NCBI GenBank assembly: GCA_015832175.1
Contig: WJXW01000001.1
Span: forward strand, 1,426,001 to 1,490,000
DNA from: Paraphaeosphaeria minitans
Lineage: Eukaryota > Ascomycota > Dothideomycetes > Pleosporales > Didymosphaeriaceae
DNA: 64,000 nt
Direction: 5' to 3'
In this document: positions 44,302 to 55,706 of the stretch, piece after piece
How positions within the stretch are numbered: position 1 is the stretch's first letter
Layout of the letters: each line of letters begins with the position of its first letter
The notes under the pieces: generated by a model
What the model was told of the DNA's origin: nothing
Seen by the model: only the letters and a program-made list of their open reading frames with translations
Database searches by the model: none
Program-made: the position numbers and the translations under genes

Positions 44302-45447
44302 AGAGCGCGGGCGTTCGAGGAGGAGGAGGAGGAGGAGGCATGCGGGATGAGGACGAGAGAGCTGACGTCTGTGGGGAGGGTCGGGGTGGTTCGTGCTGGG
44401 ACGGTCGGGCCAGCGTGCTTTGCGAGGCTGCTGGTGGCTCGGTGCATAGGACGGCATCTAGGCCATTGGGAGTCACGGGCCAGCGCGGAAGATGTCGAGC
44501 TCGAGTCTGCGCCGGACGCTGCTGGTTGCTTGTGCGGCAGCTCCGCTGGAGCACGCGCATGCCAGGCGCCATGCCTTGCTTGGACGGAGGAAGAGAAGAC
44601 GCACACAACCGACAAGCATCGCTCGCGCGTGGAGACTGTTGTCCACGAGACGAAATCGCGTGGTGGAGAACGCGAAGCATTGCAGATACCGTGTTGGAAA
44701 CCACGGATGTGTACCGATAGAGCATCATAAAGCTTTTAGACGAGAGATACACCGTCCACCACGCACGCGGCCCGTAGACGCGGTCTCGCGCGGAGACCAC
44801 CAGCGGACGATGGTTGCAACGCCAGGTCGGTCTGCCATGGAAGGTCACGGTCCGGTGGGTACGATGGACTTTATCTGGCTCTCACGTGAACATGCATACG
44901 CACACGGGAGATGCAGCAATTCGTCTAGATCTAGATACCTATAGCAGCTCGAGTGACCCTGTAGTTTACCTGACTGGGCGAACAGACTTCATCCGGTCTT
45001 CACGGGTAGCACCGGAGCCTGAGTCCACTTCCATGTCAGAATGACACAAAAATCCTGCCCAGAGGCTCTACTCTCGTTAGACCAGATCCCACGGGCCACA
45101 CCAACCCGGGTTCCCATGGCACTGCAAGCGTCTCACAGCAGCAGAAGAAGAAGAAAGAAGAAGAAGAAGCAAAGTCACATCTCGTACAGAGCTACGATGT
45201 AATTCCCCACCCGCAACCAAGAAAGTTATCCTGACTATACCAGTCAAATCCCGTGCTTTGTCGCGAGCCCGTGTCCAGACACCGCTCGCAGGCCGGCAGA
45301 AGGGATGCCGTGCGCCGTATTAAATCGAACCAGCCAACCGCCAAGCGTAGTGACACACGTATCGAGGACAGCAGCGTCGAAGAAAAACCTGACTATGGAG
45401 GAACCGAAGGAACTGGATATGAGAGACCAAGGGAACGCGTTTTACTA
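44302..45447. other. Intergenic, nothing recognised
   Basis: 1.1 kb between the convergent 3' ends of gamma-glutamyltransferase and the HMG-box gene. It contains a (GGA)n tract at about 44319-44338 and an (AAG)n-type tract at about 45141-45170. Open frames are arginine- and serine-rich shadows of GC-rich DNA. Confidence 0.5.
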
Positions 45448-46495
45448 TCAAGCTGACGTCTTTCCGCCCTCGGCCCTCGCCTTTGCGGCTTCGTCTGCAT
45501 ACACCTGCATCATCGTTAGCTGCTGCGCGCGGGGTCTCGGGTGATGCACTCACCTTCTTCTCGCTGGGGTTGAACGCCTGCCACTCCTTTGCGATGAGTT
45601 TCATCCTCTCCTGAGCTTCGATGCCTCGAAAGACCTCAGAGTTGAAACGTTCTTTGACAAAGACAATGAAGGAGCTCAACTTGCTAGTTTTATTGTGGCG
45701 CGGATCGATCAGCCTGTACTGCTTGTTCTTGAGGCCGAGCTTGCGCTTCAAGGCGGAGCGCGCATAGTTGGCGGCAACGATCTGTTCGGGTGTGTGCGAA
45801 AGAATCCATTTGTCGTACGCGACAGTTTTGGCCGCCGTATCCTGCTGGGCAAGCTGGTTGTAGTGCTGCAGTGGGTGTCAAATAGGTTCTCTTCACATCG
45901 CCAATGTACATACCTCTCTTTCGGCTGGTGTCAAATTCTGGTACTTGGCGGACGCTTCCTTCATGATCGACTGTGCATCCTCAATGCCCTTGGAACCCTT
46001 GAGGCGCTCCCTGATGAACGCCATCCATGCGGTGCTGAAAGGTTTCTTGGGTGAGTCCTTCAGCAGCGCCTGCTCCTGCAGCTTCTTGATCACCTGGGCA
46101 TCCTTCTGCTTTGCTGTGAGCACCTTTACTGGTTTCTTATTTGCTGCAGCCTTATTTGCTGCAGCCTTATTTGCTGCAGCCTTATTTGCTGCCGACTTCC
46201 TTGACTTCTTGGGGACCACTTTCTTCGCTGTGGTCGTCTCCTTGGTCGCCTTTGCCTTCCTCACCTCCCGCTTGACTGGCGCGGTGGGCTCGGTCGCGCT
46301 CTTGGTGGCATATGCGCGGTGCCCCTGGACAATGGTAGCTCGGAACGCGCGTGCGATGGCGCCGACGGTCGGCTGGGAAGCGCCATGGCGGGCGAAGAGG
46401 GTGGTGCGGAGCAGCTGTGAGATGCGCGGGAGGTCGTGTGTCGATGTGTTGGGCACATCAGCTGCCAAGCGGCAGAGCGCGCCGCGGGCGAGCAT
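45448..46495 (-). CDS. Mitochondrial HMG-box DNA-binding protein
   Basis: Probably a mitochondrial nucleoid-packaging protein of the Abf2/TFAM type. Exons in reading order are 46495-45914, 45865-45554 and 45504-45448, giving 316 residues. The start (MLARGALCRLAADVPN...LLRTTLFARHGASQ...) is a plausible matrix-targeting sequence rich in Arg and Leu. A Lys/Ala linker (about 85-150) contains four tandem AAANK units. HMG-like box 1 is PKKPFSTAWMAFIRERLKG...SAKYQNLTPAEREHYNQLAQQ, completed by splicing. Box 2 is NKTSKLSSFIVFVKERFNSEVFRGIEAQERMKLIAKEWQAFNPSEKKVYADEA, whose last part comes from the 57-nt third exon. Two boxes plus a presequence match Abf2 architecture, but the Lys/Ala linker is unusual. 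Confidence 0.85.
46137..46196. repeat. 15-bp coding tandem repeat (AAANK)
   Basis: Four almost identical 15-bp units (TTATTTGCTGCAGCC on the plus strand) inside the HMG-box gene. They encode a lysine/alanine linker resembling histone H1-type tails. Confidence 0.9.
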
Positions 46496-46989
46496 TGCGT
46501 GGAGGGCGCAGGTCAATTGTTGTGGAAGCGTTGTAGCCGGCGAGGGACGCGAGTCGTGATAGTGTGATGGAATAGGCCGCGCAATGAATGAGAGAGGTTG
46601 TGAGGTTGGGTAGGGGGAGCCTTTTACTCGCGACTTCCGTGGAGGTAGCTGTCCGGAAGGGGCATAGCGTGCTCCAGCTACGATAGACGCCACACAAATG
46701 GTACCTTGCAGTTACGGCCATTTCGTCTCAATGCATGAAAGCAGCGGTCTTTGCATCATATACATTCTCCAGTTCTACATAGAAGCTAAAGCTGTCTATA
46801 GACTTCGGACTTTTTGCAATTCGCCATGCACCATCTGCCCAATGCTATGAAATCGCTCCAGACGCCGTTGCTCGACGTCGATAGATGGCTACCTAGATGA
46901 ACAATATCCCCCCACATGATCAGACCTCTGCTATAGCTTCTTGCTGTTATTGCTGGTTTCGAGTGCTAGTATCAGTTCGCATCCGACCT
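46496..46989. other. Intergenic, HMG-box promoter and BAT 3' end
   Basis: 494 bp between two minus-strand genes. The first codons of the open frame that runs upstream of 46495 have no ATG in a better context. No other gene seen. Confidence 0.5.
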
Positions 46990-48395
46990 TCACTCCGGGA
47001 CCTTGTAACTGCGTAGAGTTAGCTCATGGTCCACAAGCAAGGCACGGGTCGCTTACCTCCACGGGTGCTCTTCGTCACCGTACTGAATGGCCTCCATCCA
47101 GTCCTTGACCTGTCCTGTAATAGGACCACACTCCTCGTTCTCAGCCAGACCGCATTCTACGAGTCGTCCCTTCCAGCTGATTCGTCGCACGGGGCTGACA
47201 ATGGCAGCAGTACCCGCGCCGAACACCTCCATCATGCGTCCCTCGTCCGCAGCATCAGCGAGCTCCTTCATGGTGAACTTGCGCTCCAGAACCTTCCAGC
47301 CCTTCGGCTCGAGGCGCTCACGCGCAAGGGCCAGAACCGAGTCGCGCGTGACGCCCTCCAAGATGGTCCCATCGAGAGGAGCAGTCAACAGCTCAGGTTG
47401 TCCGGTCTCCTTGTTCTTGATCGCAGCAAACAAGTTCATGGTTCCGACCTCGGTGACATATTCCTCCTCGCCGAACAGCCAAAGGTTCTGGTGGAACCCT
47501 CTGCTCGCTGCCTGCATCTGCGGGACGATGCAAGGGGCGTAGTTGGCACCCAACTTCTTGTCTCCTACGCCACCAGGCCAAGCTCGTACAGCGTAGTCTG
47601 TCGCCTCAAGTGACACAGCCTTGAATCCGGTCGGGTAGTAAGGGCCTACCGGCGAGGCAATGACGTACAGAAGTGCAGAGGCCGGTGGACCGACGCCGAG
47701 GGTGCGCTGGGTGCCAATCATGGTCGGGCGAAGGTACAGCGAATATCCACGCGCGCTATACACATGTAAGCCGGGGACTTGTGCCGAGACGAAATGTGAC
47801 GTACTCGGGGATGAAGCGCTCGTCGACCTTGAGGAACTTGCTGATAAGCTCGATCAAGGCGTCGCCATCGAATGTGGGGAGCGCAATGCGCGCAGAGGAC
47901 TTGTTCAAACGGGCCATGTTCCTTTCCGGACGGAACAGTCTGATGCCACCGTCCTTGTCCTTGTATGCCTTCATTCCCTCGAAGCACTCGAATGCGTAGT
48001 GGAACACGCAGGTAGCGGGGTCGAGACTGAGGTTCTGGTAGGGAGTAATGCGCCCTGGAAGCCATCCTTCTGATGCAGTCCATTCGAGCGAGAGCATGTG
48101 GTCTGCACGGGTTAGGAACCTTTTCATATACGCCTCAACAGCTCGCACCTGAGAAGTTGCGGCCAAAGACAAGTTCCTCCGGGGGTAGCAATGCCTTTGG
48201 AGTTGTGGTTGTCGTGATGGAAAGCTTGGAAGGCTCAATGTCCTTGATCGTCGTGCCTACAGAGGCATCGGCATGGATGCTGTAGGGTCGCTGCTGAGTC
48301 CGACATCGCAGTGAGGCGGCAACGCTGGTGGCAGCGGGACGAGGGGCGCGTTGGGAGAGCGACGAGAGCAATCGCAATGACCGTTGTTGGAGCAT
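46990..48395 (-). CDS. BAT1: Branched-chain amino-acid aminotransferase, mitochondrial
   Basis: A fold-type IV PLP enzyme that interconverts leucine, isoleucine and valine with their oxo acids. Exons in reading order are 48395-48149, 48102-47805, 47755-47057 and 47008-46990, giving 420 residues. The N-terminus ([39 protein letters not shown]) is a clear mitochondrial presequence. [14 protein letters not shown] and [43 protein letters not shown] follow. Splicing gives [20 protein letters not shown]. The PLP Lys lies in [16 protein letters not shown], and the GTMNLF and EGVTRDSVL motifs follow. The final 19-nt exon gives WSYKVPE and a stop. A perfect CPRE (TGACTCA) sits 267 bp upstream of the ATG. 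The gene is divergent from SCYL2. Confidence 0.95.
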
Positions 48396-49055
48396 TGCGG
48401 GCGGCTGTGGAGGAGGGGGCACAAGACCGAGAGCGTGGCGGAGTCAATGGTAGTGAAGCGACGGAATCTCTTGTAGTCTATATCTATCAGATCGACGCTT
48501 ACCGGTCGGAGCAACGTCTAGCTCCCCGATGCCGACCGTGGGCCAATCGGCGCACGCTGGGAGCCACGTCTCTGTGAAAGGGCGCGAGACGATATTGGTG
48601 ACATTGGGACTGCAGTCCGGATATCAGAGGCTATTGCCGTGCTGCTATCTTTCTGCCCAGTTGACTCACCAGAGCTGCTTGACCCAGTGTCCGAGATGCG
48701 GTGCTGCGGTGCTGCGGAGCGTAGAGCCAGGCCGCGGCCCGCGCCACAGCGTTTGGGGTCCACGGTCCACTAGGTAGCCACCACCGTTCGCGTGGGGAGA
48801 GGGAGGGGAGGCTGCTTTGTCTGTTGGAACTCGGTACTTGTGCTATCTATTGCGCGCCGTGGTCCGTTGTCGCAGACGTTGATTGATAGCTGCTGTCTCG
48901 GATCGCCAGGCAGTGTATATACCTACCTACTACCTAAGCTCACTGCGGCTGCGCACGCTCTTGCCCCGACCCAAGTCTCCCTTCCGCAAAGCTGGCCACA
49001 GTGCCATCCATGAGCACCATCGCCCGACCATAGCGCTCAGCGCCCGTCTCTCGCC
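48396..49055. other. Divergent promoter, BAT1 / SCYL2
   Basis: 660 bp head-to-head spacer. It holds the CPRE described separately and a TAGGTA-type patch at about 48921-48940. No gene seen. Confidence 0.55.
48662..48668. promoter_or_regulatory. CPRE (TGACTCA), Gcn4/CpcA-type site
   Basis: An exact TGACTCA, the palindromic site of the general amino-acid control activator CpcA/Gcn4, lies 267 bp upstream of the branched-chain aminotransferase ATG. Control of BCAT genes by this factor is established in yeast. A 7-mer will also occur by chance a few times in 64 kb (I noticed others near 6151 and 8396 with no amino-acid gene nearby). Confidence 0.5.
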
Positions 49056-52000
49056 ATGTTCTTCAACAAGTTCGCCGCCGACTTGTCCAAGTCGTTCAAT
49101 TCCAACATCACCAACAATTACACTCTCAGCCCGGAGCCGACGTCGTTCTCGGGGCCATGGAAGATCTACGACGCGAAGGCTAAGAAGACCAAGAAGGCCG
49201 TGTCGGTCTTTCTATTCGAGAAGAAGTCGCTGGAGCCCCCGGGAGGTGCGAGCTTGGGCGGGCGCTCGTCGGGAGGCTCAGGGCTCAAGCGCGCGCACGA
49301 GGAGGTGGTAGAACGACTCAGGAAAGAGGCCAGCTCCCTCGCTCGGCTGCGACACCCCAGCGTCCTAGAGCTGGTCGAACCGGTCGAAGACACCCGAGGC
49401 GGGGGCTTGATGTTCGCGACGGAGCCTGTCACAGCATCGCTCGCTGGTCTGCTCCTAGAAAAGGACGAGCAGGAAAAGGCAGGCGGTGTTGGCGGGCGCA
49501 CGAGTCGATATGTCATCGAAGAGGAGAACGGTCAGAAGCGGAGGCGTGAGCTCGAAATTGACGAGCTGGAGATACAAAAGGGCTTGCTACAGATCGCGAA
49601 AGGGCTGGAGTTCTTGCACGAGAGCGCAGGCTTGGTGCACGTCAACTTGACCCCTGACGCTGTTTTTGTAAATGCCAAAGTAGGGAATACCAGCTTTCTG
49701 TTCTTGAACTGTACTGATCTGCGTGACAGTCGGATTGGAAGATATCTGGTCTGTCCTTTTGCACACCGCTCGAAAACTCCACCAAAGCCACCTCTGTGTC
49801 GCCCATATCGCTCTCCGAAGCCTTGAATTACGACGCGCGACTGCCATCCTATGTTCAGTTGAACCTGGACTATACCTCACCAGATTTCGTCATGGATGGC
49901 AACGTCACCCCGGCAGCCGACATGTTCTCACTGGGCATGTTGATCATCGCGCTATACAATTCTCCACACAAAAGCCCGATGGAGTTTCATGGCAGCACAA
50001 CTTCATATAAGCGAGCTTTTTCGACGTCCTCATCGGTACCCAACAGGTCGAACAATTTCATGTCTTCCCAGTCTATGCCACGGGATGTTGTAAGCGGGGT
50101 GCTGGACCGACTCATCACCAGGCGGCCAGCTCAGCGCATCAACGCCAGAGAATTCCAACAAGCACAGTACTTCGATAACATCCTAGTTTCTACCATTCGA
50201 TTTCTTGATGCACTGCCTGCCAAAACTCCCAATGAGAAACAGCAGTTCCTTCGTGGGCTACCAAGGATACTGAAAGAGTTCCCGAAGTCGGTAATGGAAA
50301 AGAAAGTCCTGCCGGCCCTGCTCGAGGAAACAAAGGATCGCGAGCTTTTGGCATTGATTCTGCAGAACTGTTTCAAGATCATAACGATGCTCCCGTCTGG
50401 CAAACGCGCTTTCACCGAGAGGGTCATTCCGAAGCTCAGAGAGACATTTCTAGCTACCTCAAAGGGCCCTGCTCAAGAGCGTGACAGCTTGAAAGAGGCT
50501 GGCTTGATGGTCATTCTGGAGAACATTTCAGTCGCTGCAGACAATTGTGGTGGCAAAGAATTCAAGGTAAGCATGCGGGATTGTTGCTGTGGATGGTCCT
50601 AACGTGTGCCCAAGGATGACATCCTGCCCATCGTTAGTTATGCGCTTGAGTCACCCACCCATTCCCTAGTAGATGCCGCGCTCCGCACACTTCCTGTAGT
50701 GCTGCCGATCCTTGACTTTTCTACTATCAAGAACGAACTGTTTCCCGTCATCGCCACAATATTCGCAAAGACGAGCAGCATGGGCATCAAAATTCGTGGT
50801 CTGGAGGCTTTCCGAACCTTGTGCGGTGGTGGCGGCGAAGACCAGGATGCACTGCAAGGGGACGGCCTGACAGGTGTCATTGAAGCTTCAAGACCCAAGT
50901 CCAGTGTGTCAATACTCGACAAATACACCATACAGGAGAAGATTGTTCCACTGTTGAAGGGTATCAAGACCAAGGAGCCTGCCGTCATGGTGAGTACAGA
51001 TTATAAGCGAATTTTGCTAGATACAGGCACTGACAGTTTGCGAAGATGGCTGCGTTGGATGTTTTCAAAGCGATTGGCTCCCAGGTCGACAGTGATTTCC
51101 TTGCCGTTGACGTTCTGCCCATACTATGGCTGTTCAGTCTCGGACCCCTGCTCAACCTTGGGCAGTTCCAAGCGTACATGCTGCTGATCAAGTCTTTATC
51201 TGCACGTGTTGAGAATGAACAAACGCGGAAGCTGCAGGAGCTCGGAGCAAACAATGCACCTCCTACGTCGCGGAATGAGTTCATGAGCTTTGGTAGCCTG
51301 CCAGGCACGAATGGGCTGGACACTACCAACGGGAATGGAGGCGGCGATTTCGAGGCACTAGTCCGGGGGACTCAGGGTGCAAGCACGGGTTCCGACATGC
51401 TTGGTGGCGATTCTTGGGCGAATGCTTCAACTTCAGCCTCCTCTTCGGCCACACTGGCGTCAAGGTCTGCAGCGAATCGCTCCGGGCCAGTAAGAAATGC
51501 ATCGCCAGCGGCAGCCTTTGCTTGGTCGACACCTCCAGTGTCTCCTCCGCCAACAAACCTGGCGGCCCCCCACGCGCAGGGGGGGATGAGGACCATCACA
51601 CCAGACGACACGCTGAATTCGTTGAATTCGGCTTTTCCAGCCATGGCACCCGCCAATCCAGGCATCGGTTCGTCATTCTCTCAGGCACAGCAGAAGCCAA
51701 TGAACAGCATGCTGTCTCCTACTACAACGACACCTTCCTACACCACCCAGAGCTCGGGCATCGATTGGACCAAAGCGAGCGGGACTCCTTCACTCGGTTC
51801 GAAGCCGTGGAGTAGTTCGGGCACGACGCCGAGCGCTTCAAGCGGCCTCTCCAACTTTGCCATGGCTTCCCCGCAAGCGCAGCAGCAAGGCAACCCCTAC
51901 TCAGCGTTCGGTATCGCACCTCCCCCAATCAAATCAACAAGCTCGTTCGGCATACCGCCACCTCCCAGCACTGGAGGCACCTTCAACATAACTTTGCCGC

Positions 52001-52137
52001 CAGGGCTGGGGGCACGAGCCAACAGTCAACTGAGCATGAACAGCATGGCGTCGAGAACAGGACAGCAACAGAAGCACAAGCAACAGAAACCATCTTCGAA
52101 GGCAGATTGGGGCAGCGGCGGAGACAGTCTGATATGA
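49056..52137 (+). CDS. SCY1-like pseudokinase, SCYL2 type
   Basis: A pseudokinase plus HEAT repeats, linked to clathrin-coated vesicle and endosome-TGN traffic in other eukaryotes. Exons are 49056-49679, 49730-50566, 50615-50989 and 51046-52137, giving 975 residues. The kinase-like domain (residues about 30-340) begins GPWKIYDAKAKKTKKAVSVFLFEKK. The catalytic loop reads VHVNLTPDAVFV with no HRD Asp, and the DFG position reads SDWKISGLSF, so it should be inactive. HEAT repeats (about 350-680) follow, for example LPRILKEFPKSVMEKKVLPALLEE. The C-terminal 280 residues are Ser/Pro/Gly/Asn-rich and disordered, with DW and SF motifs compatible with adaptor binding. At exon 4 an acceptor ten bases upstream (CAG at 51035) would add three residues. 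It is probably a fission-yeast ppk32 orthologue. Confidence 0.9.
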
Positions 52138-53031
52138 GGGTTTGGCACGATGCCTTCAGGGTAGGACACGAGGGGTCCGGATGATGTGAGGCCATTGTTC
52201 GATTGTGTACTTTAGCGGGCGTATTTGGATTCTCAGGATCGACATGTGAGGCGCAAAGGCGAGATATGACTGGATAAACGAGGGCCCGGAAGGGATTGGT
52301 CCTGCGACGTGGAGGACCTTGTGCGGCAGTGCGGAGAAGCTTTGGGGGTGGGCAGATGCCAAGACGCGCCCAAGGCTGGGGGTGAGGGTGCAGGGCCAAG
52401 CCTCTGTCCCTTTGATGCGCAAGACAATCAAAAGGCTTGACGTGCTTGACGTGCTTGACCTGGCAAAACCGACGCAGACGGCATCTCTAGCTTGACAGGT
52501 CTTCCCCGAGTCCCAAGATATGGCGTTCCCAAAGGGCCTAGCACGGCGTGCACGCGCACGGAGGAGCGGGTGGAGCGGCACACGGGGCCTGGTGAGACGC
52601 ATCTGGTCTTGGACGGGCAGCGAGCGTCGTCGAGGCAGTCCGTGTGCGTGATGAGGGGAGGCAAAAGTAACGGCAACAAGAGCGCGAGTCTTGCGGCTAC
52701 GTATTTAGTCCAATGCTAGTGTGCCTCGATGGCAACTGGCGACTCGCAATCACATCATTCAGAGGCTGAATTGCGAATGTGTCCGAGCTCGTTCGCTCTG
52801 CCATGTAGCTACCTAGACGCATGATAAGCTTACGCCCAGGCTGGGCCGATGCTTTCCCGTCTGATGCTCTGCCGTCTGCATGTAACGTCACCGACTAGGT
52901 AGAGGCACTGCAGGCGTGCCGTGGTAGCCCGCGAGAAGGGCTGCGCGCTAGACTAGAGAGCAGATGCGTGAAGACGGAGGCGGGGAGCAAGGTGCGCGTT
53001 GACGGGGAGCGGATGTTGAGCATGTAGACAC

Positions 53032-53158
53032 CATGGGCATCTACGGCATCAAACACAAGGCATGGGCATCTACGGCATCAAACACAAGGCATGGGCATCT
53101 ACAGTATTGAACAGAAGACATGGGCATCGACAGCATCAAACACAAGGCATGGGCATGG
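53032..53158. repeat. 29-bp minisatellite, about 4.4 copies
   Basis: Unit CATGGGCATCTACGGCATCAA plus ACACAAGG. Copies 1 and 2 are identical, copies 3 and 4 carry a few substitutions, and a partial fifth copy ends the array. Confidence 0.92.
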
Positions 53159-53569
53159 CTTCGGTCTCTACTATAGTAGGTGGAATTCGGTGCACACAGC
53201 GTGCACTCGTAGGTACATCCTCGGCGCACAGACCGCCCGTTTGATCGTCATGGTTGCCTCTCGCCTCCGCGCTGCGTCGCTGCTCATGCACATTGCACCC
53301 CCCCCCCCTCCCCAACCGACATCCGCTCTGTGGCGCATCGCCACCGGTTGCCGTGATGCATCATCGATGCCCCCAAAGGCGCAGGCTCTGCAAATCGCCG
53401 CCGACGGTAAGCCTGGCGCTCGACGCACCTTCCTAGCGTCCGGGACAGGCTCGCCCATGGAGGCGTCTTTGTATTCACTGGTACCTAGACAGGCCGTTTG
53501 CGACATCAACCGCACCCCGACCAGGGAACCGCCAGCCGCGACTTTCCAACCCCCCCCCCCCCCCAAGTT

Positions 53570-53672
53570 ACCAGCACCAGCAAGCACCAGCAAGCACCAG
53601 CAAGCACCAGCATCAGCAAGCACCAGCATCAGCAAGCACCAGCATCAACATCAGCAAGCACCAGAAGCACCT
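53570..53672. repeat. ACCAGCAAGC/ACCAGCATCAGCAAGC array
   Basis: A run of ten- and sixteen-base CAGCA-based units about 100 bases long, directly after a 14-15 base C-tract. Confidence 0.85.
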
Positions 53673-53948
53673 GCACCTTAACCTGCAACCTCCCAGCCCA
53701 GCCGCACTTCGCGCCCTTGATTGTGGAGCCCAGCAGCCACTCGCGCACGCCCCATTGATTCGACAAGCTCCCAGTCCACCGCATCTGAGATTGGCTTTGC
53801 AACTAGATACTGAACCCCGTAGTGACCAACAACCTTGTACCACTAATCACGAATCCCACGCGCGCCTGAGTGCAGATCCTGTGCCCTGCCCTTTTCTTAT
53901 TTCTGAGAACCTGCCCGCGCAGACTTGCCTACTTGCAGCTCTCCCTCT

Positions 53949-53987
53949 CCCACTCCCACTCCCACTCCCACTCCCACTCCCACTCCG
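53949..53987. repeat. (CCCACT)n hexamer repeat
   Basis: Six or more perfect CCCACT units, about 100 bp upstream of the transporter ATG and probably inside its 5' leader. Confidence 0.88.
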
Positions 53988-54085
53988 CCTCTCGACATTC
54001 GCCTCCGACCGCAATTAATGCTGCCGAACGTCTCTCGTCGTACCCTTTACCACCACATCTTCATCAAGGCCATCCGGTCGGTCAA

Positions 54086-55706
54086 ATGGCGCTAGGCTTT
54101 GGCTCCAAGCCCGAGAGGGCAGACAGCCCATCCAACCACACCAATGCCGCCGACGAATTGTTCAACAAGGACGCTGAAAATGGCGGCCTCGAGAAACGCC
54201 GCCAGGGAAGCCGCATCGAGGGCCCCGCCCGTCGCGATGTCGACAGCAGCGAGGAGGAGAGCATCTCCGTGGGAAAGCAGATCGAGCTCGAGGCCGGAAA
54301 TGCCATCCAGTACCGCACCTGCAGCTGGCAGAAGACGGCCGCCCTACTGTTCTCCGAGTACATCTGTCTGGCCATCATGTCCTTCCCGTGGTCCTATTCC
54401 ATCCTGGGATTGGTTCCCGGGTTGATCTTGACGTGCGTCATTGCAGCATTAGTCCTGTACACGTCTTTGATCTGCTGGTAAGCTGTCTGATCTTGTCCAG
54501 TTTGAAAAACGTGCTGACTTTTGCAGGGAGTTCTGCATGCGCCATCCAGAGATCCGCGATGTTTGCGATCTCGGTCAGATGATCTTCTACAACCACCGCT
54601 GGGCATTCTGGTTCACGGCTGTCATGTTCATTCTGAACAACACCTTCATTCAGGTAGAACAGTCTTACTGCATCTGTTTTACAGCAGTTAACATCCGACA
54701 GGGTCTCCACTGCCTCGTGGGCGCCAAATACCTCAACACCATGACCGGACACGGAATCTGCACAATTGGCTTCTCTGCCATTGTAGCTGTCATCTCCTTC
54801 ATCTGCTCCCTCCCACGTACCTTCGGTACGCTCTCCAAGGGCGCGACCGCCTCTGCTTTGTTCACCTTCATCTCCGTCCTGCTCGCGACCATCTTTTCTG
54901 GAATCATGCACCACCCAAAGGGCTGGCCAGCTGAGACCGGGCCCATTGATCCCATTGTTCTCGCAGTCCCTGCTTCAGGCACTACATTTGTCGCGGGAAT
55001 GAGCGCCTTCATGAACATCAGCTACACCTTCATCGGCCAAATCACGCTCCCTAGCTTCATAGCCGAGATGAAGGAGCCCAAGGACTTTCCCAAGGCCCTC
55101 TGGGCCGTTACCATCGCCGAGGTCATTGTATTCGGTCTCGTCGGCAGCATCGTGTACGCTTATACTGGTACCCAGTACATGACCGCGCCCGCCTTTGGTT
55201 CCATCGGAAATGAGATCATGCTGAAGGTGTCTTTCTCCTTCATGATACCGACCATTATCTTTCTAGGCGTCCTTTACGCCTCTGTGTCCGCACGCTTCAT
55301 CTTCTACCGCCTCTTCGGCGGCACACACCACATGGGTAACCACACTGTGGTGGGCTGGGCCGCCTGGGCCGCCATCCTCGCTGTGCTCTGGGTCCTGGCT
55401 TTTATCGTCGCGGAGGTTATTCCCTTTTTCTCGGATCTGCTCTCTTTGATGAGTTCGCTTTTCGATGCCTTCTTCGGCTTCATCTACTGGGGCGTTGCCT
55501 ACTTCCGCATGCGCGAGGCCGATTACGGACGCAACTACTTCAAGAACCGCGGTATACGCGGCGGCTTCCTCTTCAACGTGGGCTTGTGCTGCGTGGGTCT
55601 GTTGTTTTTGACTGGTGGAACGTATGCAACGGTGCAGAGCATCATCGACGGGTACAAGGCGAATAATTTTGGCGGAGCGTTTACCTGCCAGGACAACGGC
55701 TTGTAG
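54086..55706 (+). CDS. Amino-acid transporter, AAAP/Avt family
   Basis: An auxin/amino-acid permease family member; fungal Avt proteins move neutral amino acids across the vacuolar membrane. Exons are 54086-54477, 54527-54653 and 54702-55706, giving 507 residues. The N-terminal 75 residues are hydrophilic and acidic (SSEEESISVGKQIELEAG). TM1 begins KTAALLFSEYICLAIMSFPWSYSILGLVPG, matching the conserved family start. About ten more TM helices follow, including GTTFVAGMSAFMNISYTFIGQITLPSFIAEMKEPKDFPKAL and KVSFSFMIPTIIFLGVLYASVSARF. Intron 2 (54654-54701, 48 nt) is in phase and contains no stop, so its retention would insert 16 residues into TM3/4. Splicing gives LNNTFIQGLHCLVGAKYLNT, the family form. 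Confidence 0.9.

Larger units (their letters stand above)
52138..54085. other. 1.9-kb repeat-rich gap
   Basis: No supported gene. It holds a 29-bp minisatellite, two C-tracts (about 53296-53305 and 53550-53564), an ACCAGCAAGC-type array and a CCCACT hexamer repeat that translates as poly-HisSer. The last 200 bp form the CT-rich leader of the transporter gene. Confidence 0.6.

Noticed and set aside
47750..47810. Non-canonical (GT-GC or CG-AG) second intron in the branched-chain aminotransferase
   Set aside because: Moving the donor to GTACGT at 47804 gives a canonical GT-AG intron in phase and the family sequence [14 protein letters not shown].
53870..54085. A 72-codon upstream extension of the amino-acid transporter containing (His-Ser)n
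   Set aside because: It reads through a CCCACT hexamer repeat. The ATG at 54086 fits the family better, and the extension has no conserved sequence.
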